DNA of 64,000 bases from Sympetrum striolatum (taxonomy: Eukaryota > Arthropoda > Insecta > Odonata > Libellulidae), in NCBI GenBank assembly GCA_947579665.1, contig OX388350.1, forward strand, positions 2,728,001 to 2,792,000, given 5' to 3'. Below, in pieces: positions 8,954 to 20,104 of this stretch (the first letter of the stretch is position 1; each line of letters starts with the position of its first letter). Both the position numbers and the translations under genes were made by a program. A model generated the notes under the pieces. That model was not told where the DNA came from. It saw only the letters and a program-made list of their open reading frames with translations, and did no database searches.

Positions 8954-11900
8954 TGTGCCGCGGGTGAAAAAGGGTTGAGACACCAGGGGTCCCTAAGGAA
9001 TTTTGTTTTGAGGAATTAGAGGCTCTATCCAATATCTCATCCCGTGGTGGTTCCTCATAGCTCAATATATTACACTTTTACGCATTGCCGCCATGTTGGT
9101 GACTTTTTTGTCCATTCTCAAAATGGCAATGCGTAAATGTGTTATCTCTCTATTGAGAGTGGACCCGTTTTGTGAGCCGTTCATTCTGAAGGTCGCATAA
9201 AATATGCGTGATTATTGGTCATTTTATAGCTGAGTATGAATTAGAAATATTGTCAGTGTTGTTCTTAACCAAATGTATAAGTTCATTTCATGCATTATTT
9301 TTATATGTAATTTTTGTAACTAAAACTAAGAAATGGGCGGTAATTTTATCAAAGCTATCGTTCAGATAAGAGAAAAAGGTTGAAAATCTTTTTTAGTTTC
9401 ATTCGTGAAGTAAAGTGTATCAAAATTATTTCCAAAATAAGGGGAATCCAAACTGTTAGAAGGAAGTGAAGCAGAGGGGATTAAGACTGGAGAAACAATC
9501 CATTCGTCTAAATTTTTCAGCGGAGGGCGTCTATTTTTCCAGATTTTAGAAGAAGATAGGATATTTCACAAACGAGCGTTCTCGGAATCAAACCCAAAAT
9601 TTAATCTTTTAAATCCAGTCGAAATATGAAAACTGCGTTCTCGAACAGCATCAATATTTCCTTGGTTTAAGAAATTGATCGAGACGTGTTTCCCAATAAA
9701 TTCTTCACTTCAACTAAGCCTTCGTCTATCGGCATGTGTTTCTACTAATTCTTCAACGAAGTCCTCCAAATCCAAACGCTCAGACCTCTGGAAGGCGTCT
9801 TTTCGGCGATTTCGAATAACGAAGAGTCACTCATTGAGGCTCCGATTGATTGGATTCAATGTTGATGGGAAATCACTCGATGGAACGAAATTTCAACAGG
9901 ATAACTTCCGTCTACAACGCCTCAAACCAATCGATCTTGTCCCTCGTTGCATTTTCGCCCAAGAAGACAAGAAGAATGGAGCTGAAATTAGTAAAACTTC
10001 ACCGGTTAGGATGATAACCCAGTCTGTGGCGGAGAGTAAATTGGGAAAATGCATTTGGGAATTCAGAAGAGAAAAATGATGGACGACCTTCTCAGAAGTT
10101 TGAGACTTGGAGTCGATGGCCCATTTCTAAGGAGATGTCTTAGAACATCGTCTTTTCAGAGGGCACCTCAATATATATTAACCTTATTTTTCATCAATGG
10201 GGTGTTTAATCGAGAGCATTGAAGCAGTCCTGCTTTTGCTTCAGCTTCTGTTCTCACGTGAACTCCATTTCTCAATTCGATTGCTGTTCATTCCATCTTT
10301 TCGGTTCGTATTTTAGCCCCAAACATAGGAGCGTCATGTCAATCCAGAAGAATTTAATATTTCAGCTAACTTCTTAAATTCGTGAGGGTCGAGTTCACGC
10401 CTCTTTGGTGTGGTGAAGACTGTAGAAAATAATAGAAACAAATGAGGTAGAGATATCGAAAAGATTTTTGAGAATATTTCGGTTCTGTACCATCTCTGAA
10501 GTTATTCATCTTATAAGTAAACAGAGAGCACAGGACTATGGCAGAACATCCCTTAAAATTCTCCATTCTTCTGTCTGACTACTAGAACGAAGAAATCCTC
10601 TGTTTTTCCACCGTTGAAGCATCATCAGAAGAAAAGCAAGTTGACGTAATTGAACTTTCCGATTTGCTGCCTTTTATTTCGTTCATCCAAATTTACCATC
10701 GCTCATTCATCGGTCGTCTGATGATTATCTGTAAATATGAATGCTCACGATAACTATCGAAGTTTAGATTAATATCGATTTCTGCGATTAATTACGAGCA
10801 TTTTTTGCTCGAGATCAAAGTTCAACGTTTGCAGACTCTAGAAATGCTGTTCTAATCCGAAAAATGTTGAGCATCTGTGTTTTGTGACATTAGGTGCTTT
10901 TTATAGTTATTTTTGTTAATGTTTACGAACTCATAAGTTTTTAAAACGAGCTTAAAAGTTTGGGACTTTTTTGATGTCATCAAAATGGTGAAAACCTTTG
11001 GATTTTTGGAAGAGTGAAAATTGTATTTCAGAACGAAGACCTGGATTTATTTTGCTAATTGAGCGGCTTTTCTTATATCGAAACCCAATAAACTGCATTC
11101 ACAGGAGTGCCCTTGAATTGCTCTGCCTTCTCCCGCGAGCGAAATTTATTTCAGATGAATACAGCGAAAGGAGAACAGTCATTTTCTAGTGTATGTTCAG
11201 CGGATTGTTAATGTTATGAGTGATTTTTGTAAAGAGTTGAAATAAAAATTTAAAGATCCGACGCTGCATTGGTTTTAATTGAGGGTCGTCTTGGTGACTG
11301 TTTGTCCGAATGACTCCAAAGACGCCTTTCCCGGATTTAATTGTGAATTCTTGAAATGGAAATGGAGTGAATCGCAGCGACATTATACATCCAAAGGAGA
11401 CGGTTTTGTGATATTTTGACCTCGAAAATGACTGAGATGACAGAAGCATTTACTATTTATAAGGAGATACTTCCTGTAGGTTACCATGAATGTTGTTGAC
11501 ACCGTACAGTAGCCCACTTGTGACGTAATAATGATGAATTGTGATTTTCAGCTCATTCTACCCGAGGTTATGTATCTGGATAAACCTGAAAGTGTCTCAC
11601 CTGTACTGGAAGGCCATAGTCTGTCTTTGATTGAGAGAAGAGCGTAGGAAATGAAGGAAGAACGGGTGAATTGATACATACAACTCACTCAAAAAGAATA
11701 CGAAGATATTGATGGGATATCGTAATGCTTATTCAAGAAAAAGTTGCGAGAGTTATCTATCAACGGAGTTCACCAATCGAGAACTCTAAACGCTATGGAG
11801 AATTGCTGAAAACACTCGCTGTGTGAAGAGGGAGAGAGAATTCAGTTTCAATCTATATTTCCTAAATTATTCTTTTATATTCGTAACCGGCGCTCCCTCT

Positions 11901-13429
11901 AAGAGGCCTACCAATGCTTCAAATACTCTGAAATCGATTTTTTGACGGTCCGATATATTTCGAGGGATTTGAAGGCTTTTAGTCCCACTTTTCATATATT
12001 CTTTTTATGAATGCCATAATGGCGTCTCATCACTCACTTCGCCGTTTCTATATTCAGCCCGAATGCCGAAATGTTTGAATCCCTCCGCCATTACCTACGA
12101 AAAGATTAGGGTCTTACTGCACAAGATGAGGAGTGAAGCTTTTTCTAACTGAGCCAGGATGCTTTGAGCCCAGGTAAGAAATTTCTACTGAACAAATTTG
12201 AATTATAATTTATAAATGCATGTTCTTTTCCAGCAATCACGACACAGTTGCGAAATATTGGTGTCCATTGCAACTCGCTTTCCGCATAAAAATGGAAAAG
12301 TTTTACAGGGACTGTGCTAATAATCTATGCTGCTGGAAATTCATTCCGAAATGTTAGAAAAAGTTGTTATTTTGTTCCCTCTCGAGTGATATTCAGTAGA
12401 ATAATAACAATTTACCTAATAAGTTTTGCCTTATACATTCATATTCAGGTCGAACTTATGTACTCTCTGATTATCACTCAAAGTTTTCCCATCTCGTTCA
12501 ATCATTTTCCTGATTTTACCACTTAAGTTAATTATCAGTGGATGTATAATCGATTCGATTATTCGATTAATCTAACTTATCGACCATTAAAGTCTACCAA
12601 ATAGATGTTGAAGAAGCTTTACTCGCACTTCAACTAAAAAAAAAACTTTACGCACTGGTAATAAGTACATATCTCATGTATAATTTGACTCTGGATTTCT
12701 ATTTTTTGACATTCTGTGTTTGAAGGTTGACTTATCCATGAGTGCAAATGATGTGTAAGTATGTATATATATGATATGCTCGCGCTTATCATAAGTATAT
12801 TGGGATCAATGAAAACATTGATAATGAAACGGAAGATATTCTGATTACAGAATCAATCACGTCGAATGCAAATAAAAAGAGAAATCGCGTTCACCGTAAC
12901 ACCACCATCTTTAAATGTATAGCTTATTTTTAACATCTTGAGTCTATTCTTCGAAGCAATTGTCGAGAGGGAAATATAAACAAGTAGGAAAATAAGTTTC
13001 CGATGCATGAAGATTGAATTGTGACAAGTTCCTCTCCTGTGGATGTAGTTATTTTAATTAAGATGTATTCCTTTTGCATTCTCAATTCAATGTCTATTTC
13101 CTTCCTCTCAGGGGATCTGTGAATACATTTCTCTTCCATTGAATGGATCCCAAGAAAAACCGCTTTCCCTGAAAAAGAGCACTTTGAAGAATGCCTTCTC
13201 CATAACTCACTCCACCATCGACAAATGTCCTCTGCGATACACGCGGCGCTTGTTTCTCATTCTGCACGCGGTTGCGTGAAATGCACTTCGCTTTCCCCGT
13301 TTCACCTGGTGCACTGTCTTATGCGACGTACCTCTCCTTCGTTCACACATCTTATTCATTTTTTAAAATCGAATTTCTGACACATATATGTATGTTCTGG
13401 AAGCCATATTTTTGTGATTTAATTCATAA
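8954..13429. other. Intergenic stretch, no gene recognised
   Basis: Short open frames (the longest 134 codons at 9675-10079) show no known domain. One short MITE-like hairpin (9061-9156) is present. The rest is AT-rich sequence without evident structure. Confidence 0.5.
9061..9156. repeat. Short hairpin element
   Basis: CTCAATA...ACGCATTGCC (9061-9089) pairs with GGCAATGCGT...TATTGAG (9125-9156), around a loop of about 35 bases. The arms match with a 3-base length difference and a few substitutions. The size fits a tiny fold-back MITE. No target duplication is clear. Confidence 0.6.
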
Positions 13430-14290
13430 TTGTATATTTATTTATTAACAAACATCAACATGCAGCACGAAGCCAATTACTGCTGACGATTAAAATTAAT
13501 AATAAAGAACAAAATAACAATAAAATCGCGAAAAATCAACAAATTAAACATAATAAAATAACAAATGAATATGAGAATACAAAAAAATCATGGAAAATTG
13601 TATTTTTCCACGTCAAACTCAGGGAATCATATTCTGGATATATTTCGGAGATAAGAAGAAAGGATCGAAAAGAGTATTGGAGGAAAGGGAGTTGAAGATT
13701 GAAGGAATGCGAAAGAAAAGTGATCGTTCCACTATTGATATACGGGGAGTAATCAAAGAGAAGGTATCGGATAGGCGTGTTGTTCTAGAGGGAACTCGGA
13801 AAGAGAGAATAAGAAAATCAACTTTGCTATTTATTATATTATGTAAGAAGGAAATGTCTGAGAAAGTATGAGAGGCTTTGATTGGGGTGAGATTAAGGTG
13901 ACTGAGGGGATGATCTTTTGCCATATTTTTATAAGACGGGACTCGAAATTAGACTATTTTTAGAAATAAATTTAAGATGCGATTGAGAGAAGAGAGGTTT
14001 GATTCGAATGACGTGGTCCATACGGGAGAGCAGTAAGTAAGAAGAGGAAGAACACAGCTGGAGAAATAAGTGCGAAGAGAGACTGGATCCCTGATGTCTG
14101 TGAATCTGTAGAGCATTCCCAGTTGAGACATTGCTCTTTTTTGACAAAATTTACGTGTTCCGAAAAATTTAATTTCTCATCGATGATGACGCCAAGGTCT
14201 TTGCAAGAAGAAACTCTGGGGATACACCCGTCTTTGATTTGGTAGTCATTAAAGATTTTATATTTTATTCCTTTTTAAATATATGCAGCA
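13430..14290 (-). pseudogene. 5'-truncated non-LTR retrotransposon, C-terminal RT part and 3' UTR
   Basis: Read on the minus strand, 14250-14140 gives CKDLGVIIDEKLNFSEHVNF, the usual block after the catalytic centre of Jockey-type reverse transcriptases. Then 14131-13949 gives RTYFSSCVLPLLTYCSPVWT. Finally 13790-13620 gives TPRISIVERSLFFRIPSIFN, a typical C-terminal end. The frame shifts between these blocks, so it is dead. The 3' untranslated region ends near 13430 with GTAATTGGCTTCGTGCTG and TAATAAATAAA. A second copy of this family lies at 32440-32750. The 5' side is cut near the TA microsatellite. Confidence 0.8.
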
Positions 14291-14309
14291 TATATATGTA
14301 AGACTACGT

Positions 14310-14314
14310 ATATA

Positions 14315-14390
<76 letters not shown>
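14310..14390. repeat. TA dinucleotide microsatellite
   Basis: About 80 bases of TA repeat with one TG interruption near 14320. The RTE element begins directly at its right edge, and TATATGTACACATAC follows that element's tail. The microsatellite was probably its insertion target. Confidence 0.9.
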
Positions 14391-14393
<3 letters not shown>

Positions 14394-17300
14394 CCCTCCT
14401 CATCACCGCCACAGTTCATTGCCTCATCGGGGCGGAGGGGTGTTAACGGAGGTTGGAGGCGATGCATAGCCCAGGTTCAACCATGCTAAGAAGGCTTCAA
14501 CAATATCTCCGGCCAAATAATGAAAGGGGCATTCACCAACCGGCAGTAGGGTAGCCTGGTGAATTATTGTCCTAACCCCCCCAAATACAAGTACAATTTT
14601 CATGATGAGCTTCTTTAATGGAAATTTATCCGGACGTAAAAGCACCACCCATTCGGATGTCCGGGAGGTGGTGGCATTGAAGAGGTCCATCATGAAGAAA
14701 AGAATTACTACCCTGCAATTCACAACCTACAACTGCCGCAGCTTGAAGAGTGAAGAACGACTGCTGGAACTACTCAATGAAGCAGAGAAGATAAAATGGG
14801 ATATCATCGGTCTCAGCGAAGTCAGAAGAAAATCAGAGGAGCTACTTACACTGAAGGAAGGACACTTATTCTTTTACAGGGGTACCAAGGATGGAAGAAA
14901 TGGAGGCGTTGGATTTTTGATCAACAAGAGATGGAAGGATAATGTGGTGAAAATCGAAGGTGTATCAGATAGAATTTGTAAACTCATACTGAAGATCAAT
15001 GAGCGTCACTCAGTACAGGTCATCCAAGTCTACGCACCAACAGCGGCAAGCAGCGAAGAGGAAATTGAAAACTTCTACCAAACTCTCGGCACTGAACATG
15101 ACAAGGAGGCCAACTACTATAAAGTCATTATGGGAGATTTTAATGCTCGTGTAGGGCAGCGGGAAACTGATGACACTGTCGCAGGACAATATGGACTGGG
15201 CCAGAGAAATGAGCGAGGTCACCGCTTAGTAGAGTTTGAAGAATGCACCAATATGTATATAACAAATACATACTTTAAGAAAAATCCTACAAGGAAATGG
15301 ACGTGGAGAGGTCCCAATGGAACAAAAAATGAAATAGACTACATATTGGTAAACAGACTCTACACTGTAACTAACTGTGAAGTTTTGAATAATTTCAACA
15401 CTGGAAGTGACCACAGAATTGTTAGATGCAGAATCAATATTAACCCCCGAATGGAACGAAAGAAGTTGGTTTCTTGCAAGAAGGAGGAGATAAATATTGA
15501 TAAACTATCAGATAACGAGAAGAAGTTTCAGCTGGAACTTAGAAATAGATTCTCAGCACTTCAGGAGGAAGAACTCGAAACCAAAGTTATGGAAATTGTA
15601 AAGAAAGCGGCAGAGGAAGTAGCAAGCATGCCAAGAAAACCTAAGGATAAGAAATTTAGTGATAGAACCCGGAAAATAATGAAACAACGGAAGGAACTGA
15701 AGAATTTAAACACTCCAAGAGATAATATCGAATATGCCGAGCTTTGCAAAGCCATCAGAGTAGCAATCAAGGAAGACGTGAGGAATTTTAATGAAAAGAT
15801 TGTGCAAGAGGCCATAGAAAATAACAAAAGCATAAAGAGGGCTAGAAGACGCCTAGCAATTGGTAAGAAACAGATTTTAGCCTTACAGAAAGGAGATGGC
15901 ACCACAACATATAACAGACCAGCAATATTGAGGATTGTAGCAGAATACTTTGGCAACCTATACAAGAAGATAGGAAACGCCGAAGAGGAGAACCAAGATG
16001 AAAGCCAAAGCTCACAAAATCTCCTCTCAATCCTCCCAGAAGAAGTAATGGCGGCGATTAAGCAGATGAAGAATGGGAAAGCAGGAGGAGCAGATGGGGT
16101 GTTGGCGGAATATCTGAAAGCTGGTGGAACAGAGATTGCTAATGTTTTAGCACAATTATTCAGTAATTGTCTAAAACAAGGAATGATTCCCAAGGAATGG
16201 AACCACGCAAGGATTGCCCTTCTGCACAAGAAAGGAAGCAAAGAAGATTTGAAGAGCTATCGCCCCATTAGCCTCCTTCCAGTTGTCTACAAAACATTCA
16301 TGAGGATAATAGCGGAACGTCTTAAGATGACCCTGTCTTCAGCCCAGCCTAGAGAACAAGCGGGATTCCGGAAAGGCTTCAGCACTATGGACCACATCCA
16401 CACATTACAGGAAATTATAAACAGAACGAATGAATACGAGATGCCACTCGTCCTTTGCTTTGTAGATTATGAACAGGCCTTCGACTCGGTAAGTACCTCC
16501 TCTACTCTAAAAGCTCTGAAGAATCAAGGGATAGATTCTGAGTACATCCGCTTCTTGCGCGGTGTCTACGAGAATGCCACAGCTTCTGTAATGCATCATG
16601 AAGAGACCGATGAATTCAAGATTGAGAAGGGAGTTCGACAAGGTGACGGTCTATCTCCCATCTTGTTCACAGCCATTTTAGAAGAAGTTTTTAAAACCCT
16701 TGATTGGGAAGAGAAGGGGTTAAGAGTAAATGAGGAGTACATCAGTCACCTCCGTTTTGCAGATGATATAGTTCTCTTTGCAGCTAACGCAGAAGATCTA
16801 ACTTCAAGACTTGAAGAGCTAAACACAGCAGGACAGAAGATAGGACTCAGGATAAACCTAACAAAAACAAAGGTAATGTATAATTCTTTTACAGTGCAAG
16901 AGCCAGTTAAACTTCAAGGAAAACCTCTGGATGTTTGCTTGGAATACACATACCTGGGACAACTTGTAACAACAGGAGAGAAAAACAGGATAAATGAAGT
17001 AAACAGAAGAATGAAACTTGGCTGGAGTGCATTTGGAAGGAACTCACACATTCTGAAGTCAAGAATGACAATGGTTTTGAAGAGGAAGGTCTTCAACCAA
17101 TGCATTTTACCTGTCTTGACCTATGGAAGTGAAACTTGGGTGTTAAATGCTGCAATAACCCAGAGACTTCAGACAACGCAAAGGAGCATGGAGCGCTGCA
17201 TGCTGGGAATCACAAGAAGAGACAGGAAACGAAACACTTGGGTGAGAATGATGACTGGAGTTACAGACATAATAGATAAGGTAAGATCACTGAAATGGAG

Positions 17301-17536
17301 GTGGGCCGGCCGTATTGCAAGAAGAAACGACAACCGTTGGACATCTGCCGTTCTCAACTGGATACCAAGAGATGTGAAGAGACCAAGAAGACGACCTATG
17401 GACAGGTGGAACAGAGACATCATCAAGTACTTAGGTGTAACGTGGCAACGAGAAGCTCAGGACAGAGAAAATTGGAAAGTACTTGGGGAGGCCTACATCC
17501 GACGTCGGATTGAAAATGGCTGATGATGATGATGAT
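14391..17536 (+). mobile_element. RTE-clade non-LTR retrotransposon, apparently near full length
   Basis: The element consists of a 5' region of about 210 bases (14391-14601), one long open frame, and a tail of TGA units (17521-17536). There is no separate 3' untranslated region: the stop codon is the first unit of the tail. TA-rich sequence flanks both sides, so an exact target duplication cannot be read. An AP endonuclease fused to a reverse transcriptase in one frame, with a short microsatellite tail, is the pattern of RTE-like elements. Confidence 0.85.
14602..17523 (+). CDS. RTE-type endonuclease/reverse transcriptase polyprotein
   Basis: This 973-residue frame has no internal stop. An apurinic-type endonuclease (residues about 40-280) nicks target DNA; its active-site blocks are intact: TYNCRSL (N44), GLSEVRR (E73), YAPT, MGDFNARVG (D179, N181), NEIDYILV (D246) and GSDHR (269-271). 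A lysine-rich linker (about 290-440) follows. The reverse transcriptase (about 480-800) copies the element's RNA at the nick. It shows SYRPISLLP (552-560), AGFRKGFST, FVDYEQAFD (D622), GVRQGDGLSP (677-686), the catalytic FADD (719-722), LTKTKVM and YLGQLV. The C-terminal region contains LTYGSETWVLN and a basic stretch. The first ATG (14602) was used; ATG at 14692, just before the endonuclease, is a plausible alternative. All catalytic residues I can check are present, so the copy may be recent or active. Confidence 0.92.
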   Translation: MMSFFNGNLSGRKSTTHSDVREVVALKRSIMKKRITTLQFTTYNCRSLKSEERLLELLNEAEKIKWDIIGLSEVRRKSEELLTLKEGHLFFYRGTKDGRNGGVGFLINKRWKDNVVKIEGVSDRICKLILKINERHSVQVIQVYAPTAASSEEEIENFYQTLGTEHDKEANYYKVIMGDFNARVGQRETDDTVAGQYGLGQRNERGHRLVEFEECTNMYITNTYFKKNPTRKWTWRGPNGTKNEIDYILVNRLYTVTNCEVLNNFNTGSDHRIVRCRININPRMERKKLVSCKKEEINIDKLSDNEKKFQLELRNRFSALQEEELETKVMEIVKKAAEEVASMPRKPKDKKFSDRTRKIMKQRKELKNLNTPRDNIEYAELCKAIRVAIKEDVRNFNEKIVQEAIENNKSIKRARRRLAIGKKQILALQKGDGTTTYNRPAILRIVAEYFGNLYKKIGNAEEENQDESQSSQNLLSILPEEVMAAIKQMKNGKAGGADGVLAEYLKAGGTEIANVLAQLFSNCLKQGMIPKEWNHARIALLHKKGSKEDLKSYRPISLLPVVYKTFMRIIAERLKMTLSSAQPREQAGFRKGFSTMDHIHTLQEIINRTNEYEMPLVLCFVDYEQAFDSVSTSSTLKALKNQGIDSEYIRFLRGVYENATASVMHHEETDEFKIEKGVRQGDGLSPILFTAILEEVFKTLDWEEKGLRVNEEYISHLRFADDIVLFAANAEDLTSRLEELNTAGQKIGLRINLTKTKVMYNSFTVQEPVKLQGKPLDVCLEYTYLGQLVTTGEKNRINEVNRRMKLGWSAFGRNSHILKSRMTMVLKRKVFNQCILPVLTYGSETWVLNAAITQRLQTTQRSMERCMLGITRRDRKRNTWVRMMTGVTDIIDKVRSLKWRWAGRIARRNDNRWTSAVLNWIPRDVKRPRRRPMDRWNRDIIKYLGVTWQREAQDRENWKVLGEAYIRRRIENG

Positions 17537-17680
17537 ATATGTACACATACATACACATAGTGAAAAATTAGTCACCATGCACATAGGAAGGAAATCCGTC
17601 CCTGCAATACCGTTCTTATTACGGCTTTATTTATGCATAATTTTAAAAATAATTCCTCAATCATTTATTTTATAAGTTTT

Positions 17681-17960
17681 GTGTTATGGAAGTGAAACTT
17701 GGGAGTTCAAAGCAGAAGTAATCCTGAAACTTCAAACAGTGAATGAAGTATTGAACGGCGAACGCTTGGAATAACAAAAAGAGATAGAAAACGCATCAAC
17801 TGAGAGTGGATAGAGATGAAAAGAATATATCGATACAGTAAAATAATTTAAAAAGATCGACTACGATCGAGAATAAGGAACTAGGGCTCCTGGATAGCCA
17901 TGTGGGCCTTCGGCTGAAAGGTGAAATTGGCGGTCGATCCTTGGTGGAAGCCCAAGTACT
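17681..17960 (+). pseudogene. Degenerate RTE C-terminal fragment
   Basis: TATGGAAGTGAAACTTGGG at about 17685 repeats the sequence coding YGSETWV in the intact element (about 17122), and similarity continues through the segment for QRLQTT...ITRRDRKR. Stops and deletions break the frame. It starts about 145 bases after the intact copy, in the same orientation, and is an older relative. Similarity fades after about 17850. Confidence 0.65.
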
Positions 17961-19779
17961 AATTGGCTGTCGAAGCACTTTTAACAACAATACTACTATA
18001 AGAATGAACAACTTTATGATTGGCTCCAAAATACATATAGAGACCTAGAAGAAGGCACATGGTGAAAGATGGGCATGATCGACATCATCGGTGAAAACTG
18101 CTGTAATTAAATTGTATTTGAAGTGCAACTGCTGGAAAATGACTGACTGGGTTTGTAGAGGGAATGATCCCAGGAAAGTGCTTCTGTGGACAAATGTATT
18201 GCTTAATATCGATTACATACACAATGCGGTCAGGAGGTGTTGTCATGTATTTGAAAATGATCGGTGATATTTTATGATTACTGTGTACTATTTAAATTTG
18301 ATAATTACTATTTATTATTGACACGCTATATTGGATATTTATTAAGGTAAGTTATGCCGTTTAAACATACTAAAATGTATTTATCAACTTTTAAAGTGGT
18401 TTCCTTGAATACTTTACGTATATTTAGTATTACGTAAGTGAAAACTTATATAAATATAAGTAGAAATTGACTTTACAACAAATTAAAAACATACTTAAAT
18501 GCTGAAATAACATATGATTGCAGTTAATAATTCGGCAGTACGCAACAATGATTGTCGGAGAAAGTGGATATAGCATTTGAGTGTGCGAATACTAGCTGCT
18601 TTGACCGCAACCGATGAGGAAGATGAGTGCTGTTGGAGGAAATGAACATGGCGTGGAGATGGAAATGAAAAATAAAAGGGTTGAGAAAAAGGTGACGCAT
18701 TCCCTTTCGAAAGTTCCGAATCTATTCTCAGACAAATGTCACATTTATGAGAAGCGATTCCCAGGGACATCACAATCGAGGATGGATGGAGTATCTGCAG
18801 ACCAAATTCCTATTCCGGCCAAGAACATTTTCGTAGACGATCCGTACATTTATGAAGATTGTACGGTGAAAGTATTGACGTGACAGGATGATGAGTGAAT
18901 TAAACTGATAAAATTGAAAGGGAGACAGTCTGGTAATGGTGAGCATCTTGTTTAATATAGGTTTGGACGAATCTGAGGTATAGATGGAAACAGAACGGCT
19001 GAAATGGTGTAGGATGAAAATGTTTCTAAAAGAAGAGGTAGACCGAGTATATCGGTTGCCTCACTGTTCTCACGTGTTCCTATGAGATTTATTAAGTCTA
19101 TTTTGCTTTAATTTTCATATCAATCGAGCATTCCTTATTTACGATGTGTTAAATTGAATATGGATCAAATCGGGACTATTTATGAATATTTTTATAAATT
19201 ACGATGACTTTTGAGTTCCGTTGTACGGTTGGAGAACCTCCTCTTAAATTTGGGTCAAATGTTCATTTCCGTTTCTTCTCCCGAGGCCATAAATATCCCA
19301 GTCCAATTCGGTACGCGCCAAATAAAGAATATTTTTTAATCTTATTTCGCTTTTTTACCCCACTTTTCTCATTTCCGTTGGATCCAACTTCATTAAATAT
19401 ATCGCCTCTCCGTGGAATCGGCATTCTTTCGACAGCTTTTGGATTAAAGAGAATCCCAAAGAAAATCACGCATTCGCAAACTGCGATTTGCAGATGATGA
19501 TATTCAAAGGATTTCACCACTCGAATGTCTTTTATGCGTCGAAGTTTTCCGATATACACCTACGATTATTCCACTGAACTAACATGGAATATAACATGTT
19601 ATATGAGTATTGTAGAGCGTTATTTTGGATTGATCGTGTTTTATTTTGTTTTTTCCTAGTTCAGTCATATTTTTGATCACAAGTGTATGTATCTACTTAC
19701 TGTATTCTCTGCATTTCATTTTTTATCAACTTTCATTATTTGTCTTGATAATATGTCTCTATCATTTCTTGTAATTTTC
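17961..19779. other. Noncoding stretch, nothing recognised
   Basis: AT-rich sequence with short frames only. No repeat partner elsewhere in the window was noticed. Confidence 0.45.
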
Positions 19780-20071
19780 CAGGTTGTATGTAGATTGTTT
19801 TCTTTAATGTCTTTCAGTTTTTAGTATCGGTAGGTTTGCTCTGGTTTTTCACACCCCCCTTCTTTGTGGGTGTTTTCCTGCAGCGGATATTTTTTCCTAA
19901 GCTTTTCTTAGTTTTTTTTTTACATCCGGAATCCCTTTTTACATTTTCTGATATTTTCCTCTAATTTTCATTGATAAATGTAATATACTTATAATAATGT
20001 AACAACTTAGTGACAGGTTAGATGGAAGAGGAGACTTTTTAGTCTCAATCTCGCCTACAATAAAGACCCCA

Positions 20072-20102
<31 letters not shown>

Positions 20103-20104
20103 TT
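19780..20104 (+). mobile_element. Non-LTR retrotransposon 3' end, copy 2 (AAT-tail subfamily)
   Basis: Only a 3' untranslated region is present. It shares ATCGGTAGGTTT, the CACCC...GGGTG hairpin (19850-19872) and TTTTCCTGCAG with copy 3 at 47.8 kb. A GAGACT/AGTCTC hairpin (20031-20046), AATAAAGAC and an AAT-repeat tail (about 20070-20102) follow. Confidence 0.8.

Noticed and set aside
9675..10079. 134-codon open frame
   Set aside because: No domain, no splice signals in phase, and a Ser/Arg/Leu-rich composition.
14258..14489. Open frames on both strands encoding Tyr-Ile repeats
   Set aside because: They are translations of the TA microsatellite.
20067..20102. Independent AAT microsatellite
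   Set aside because: It is better explained as the tail of the non-LTR 3' end just before it.
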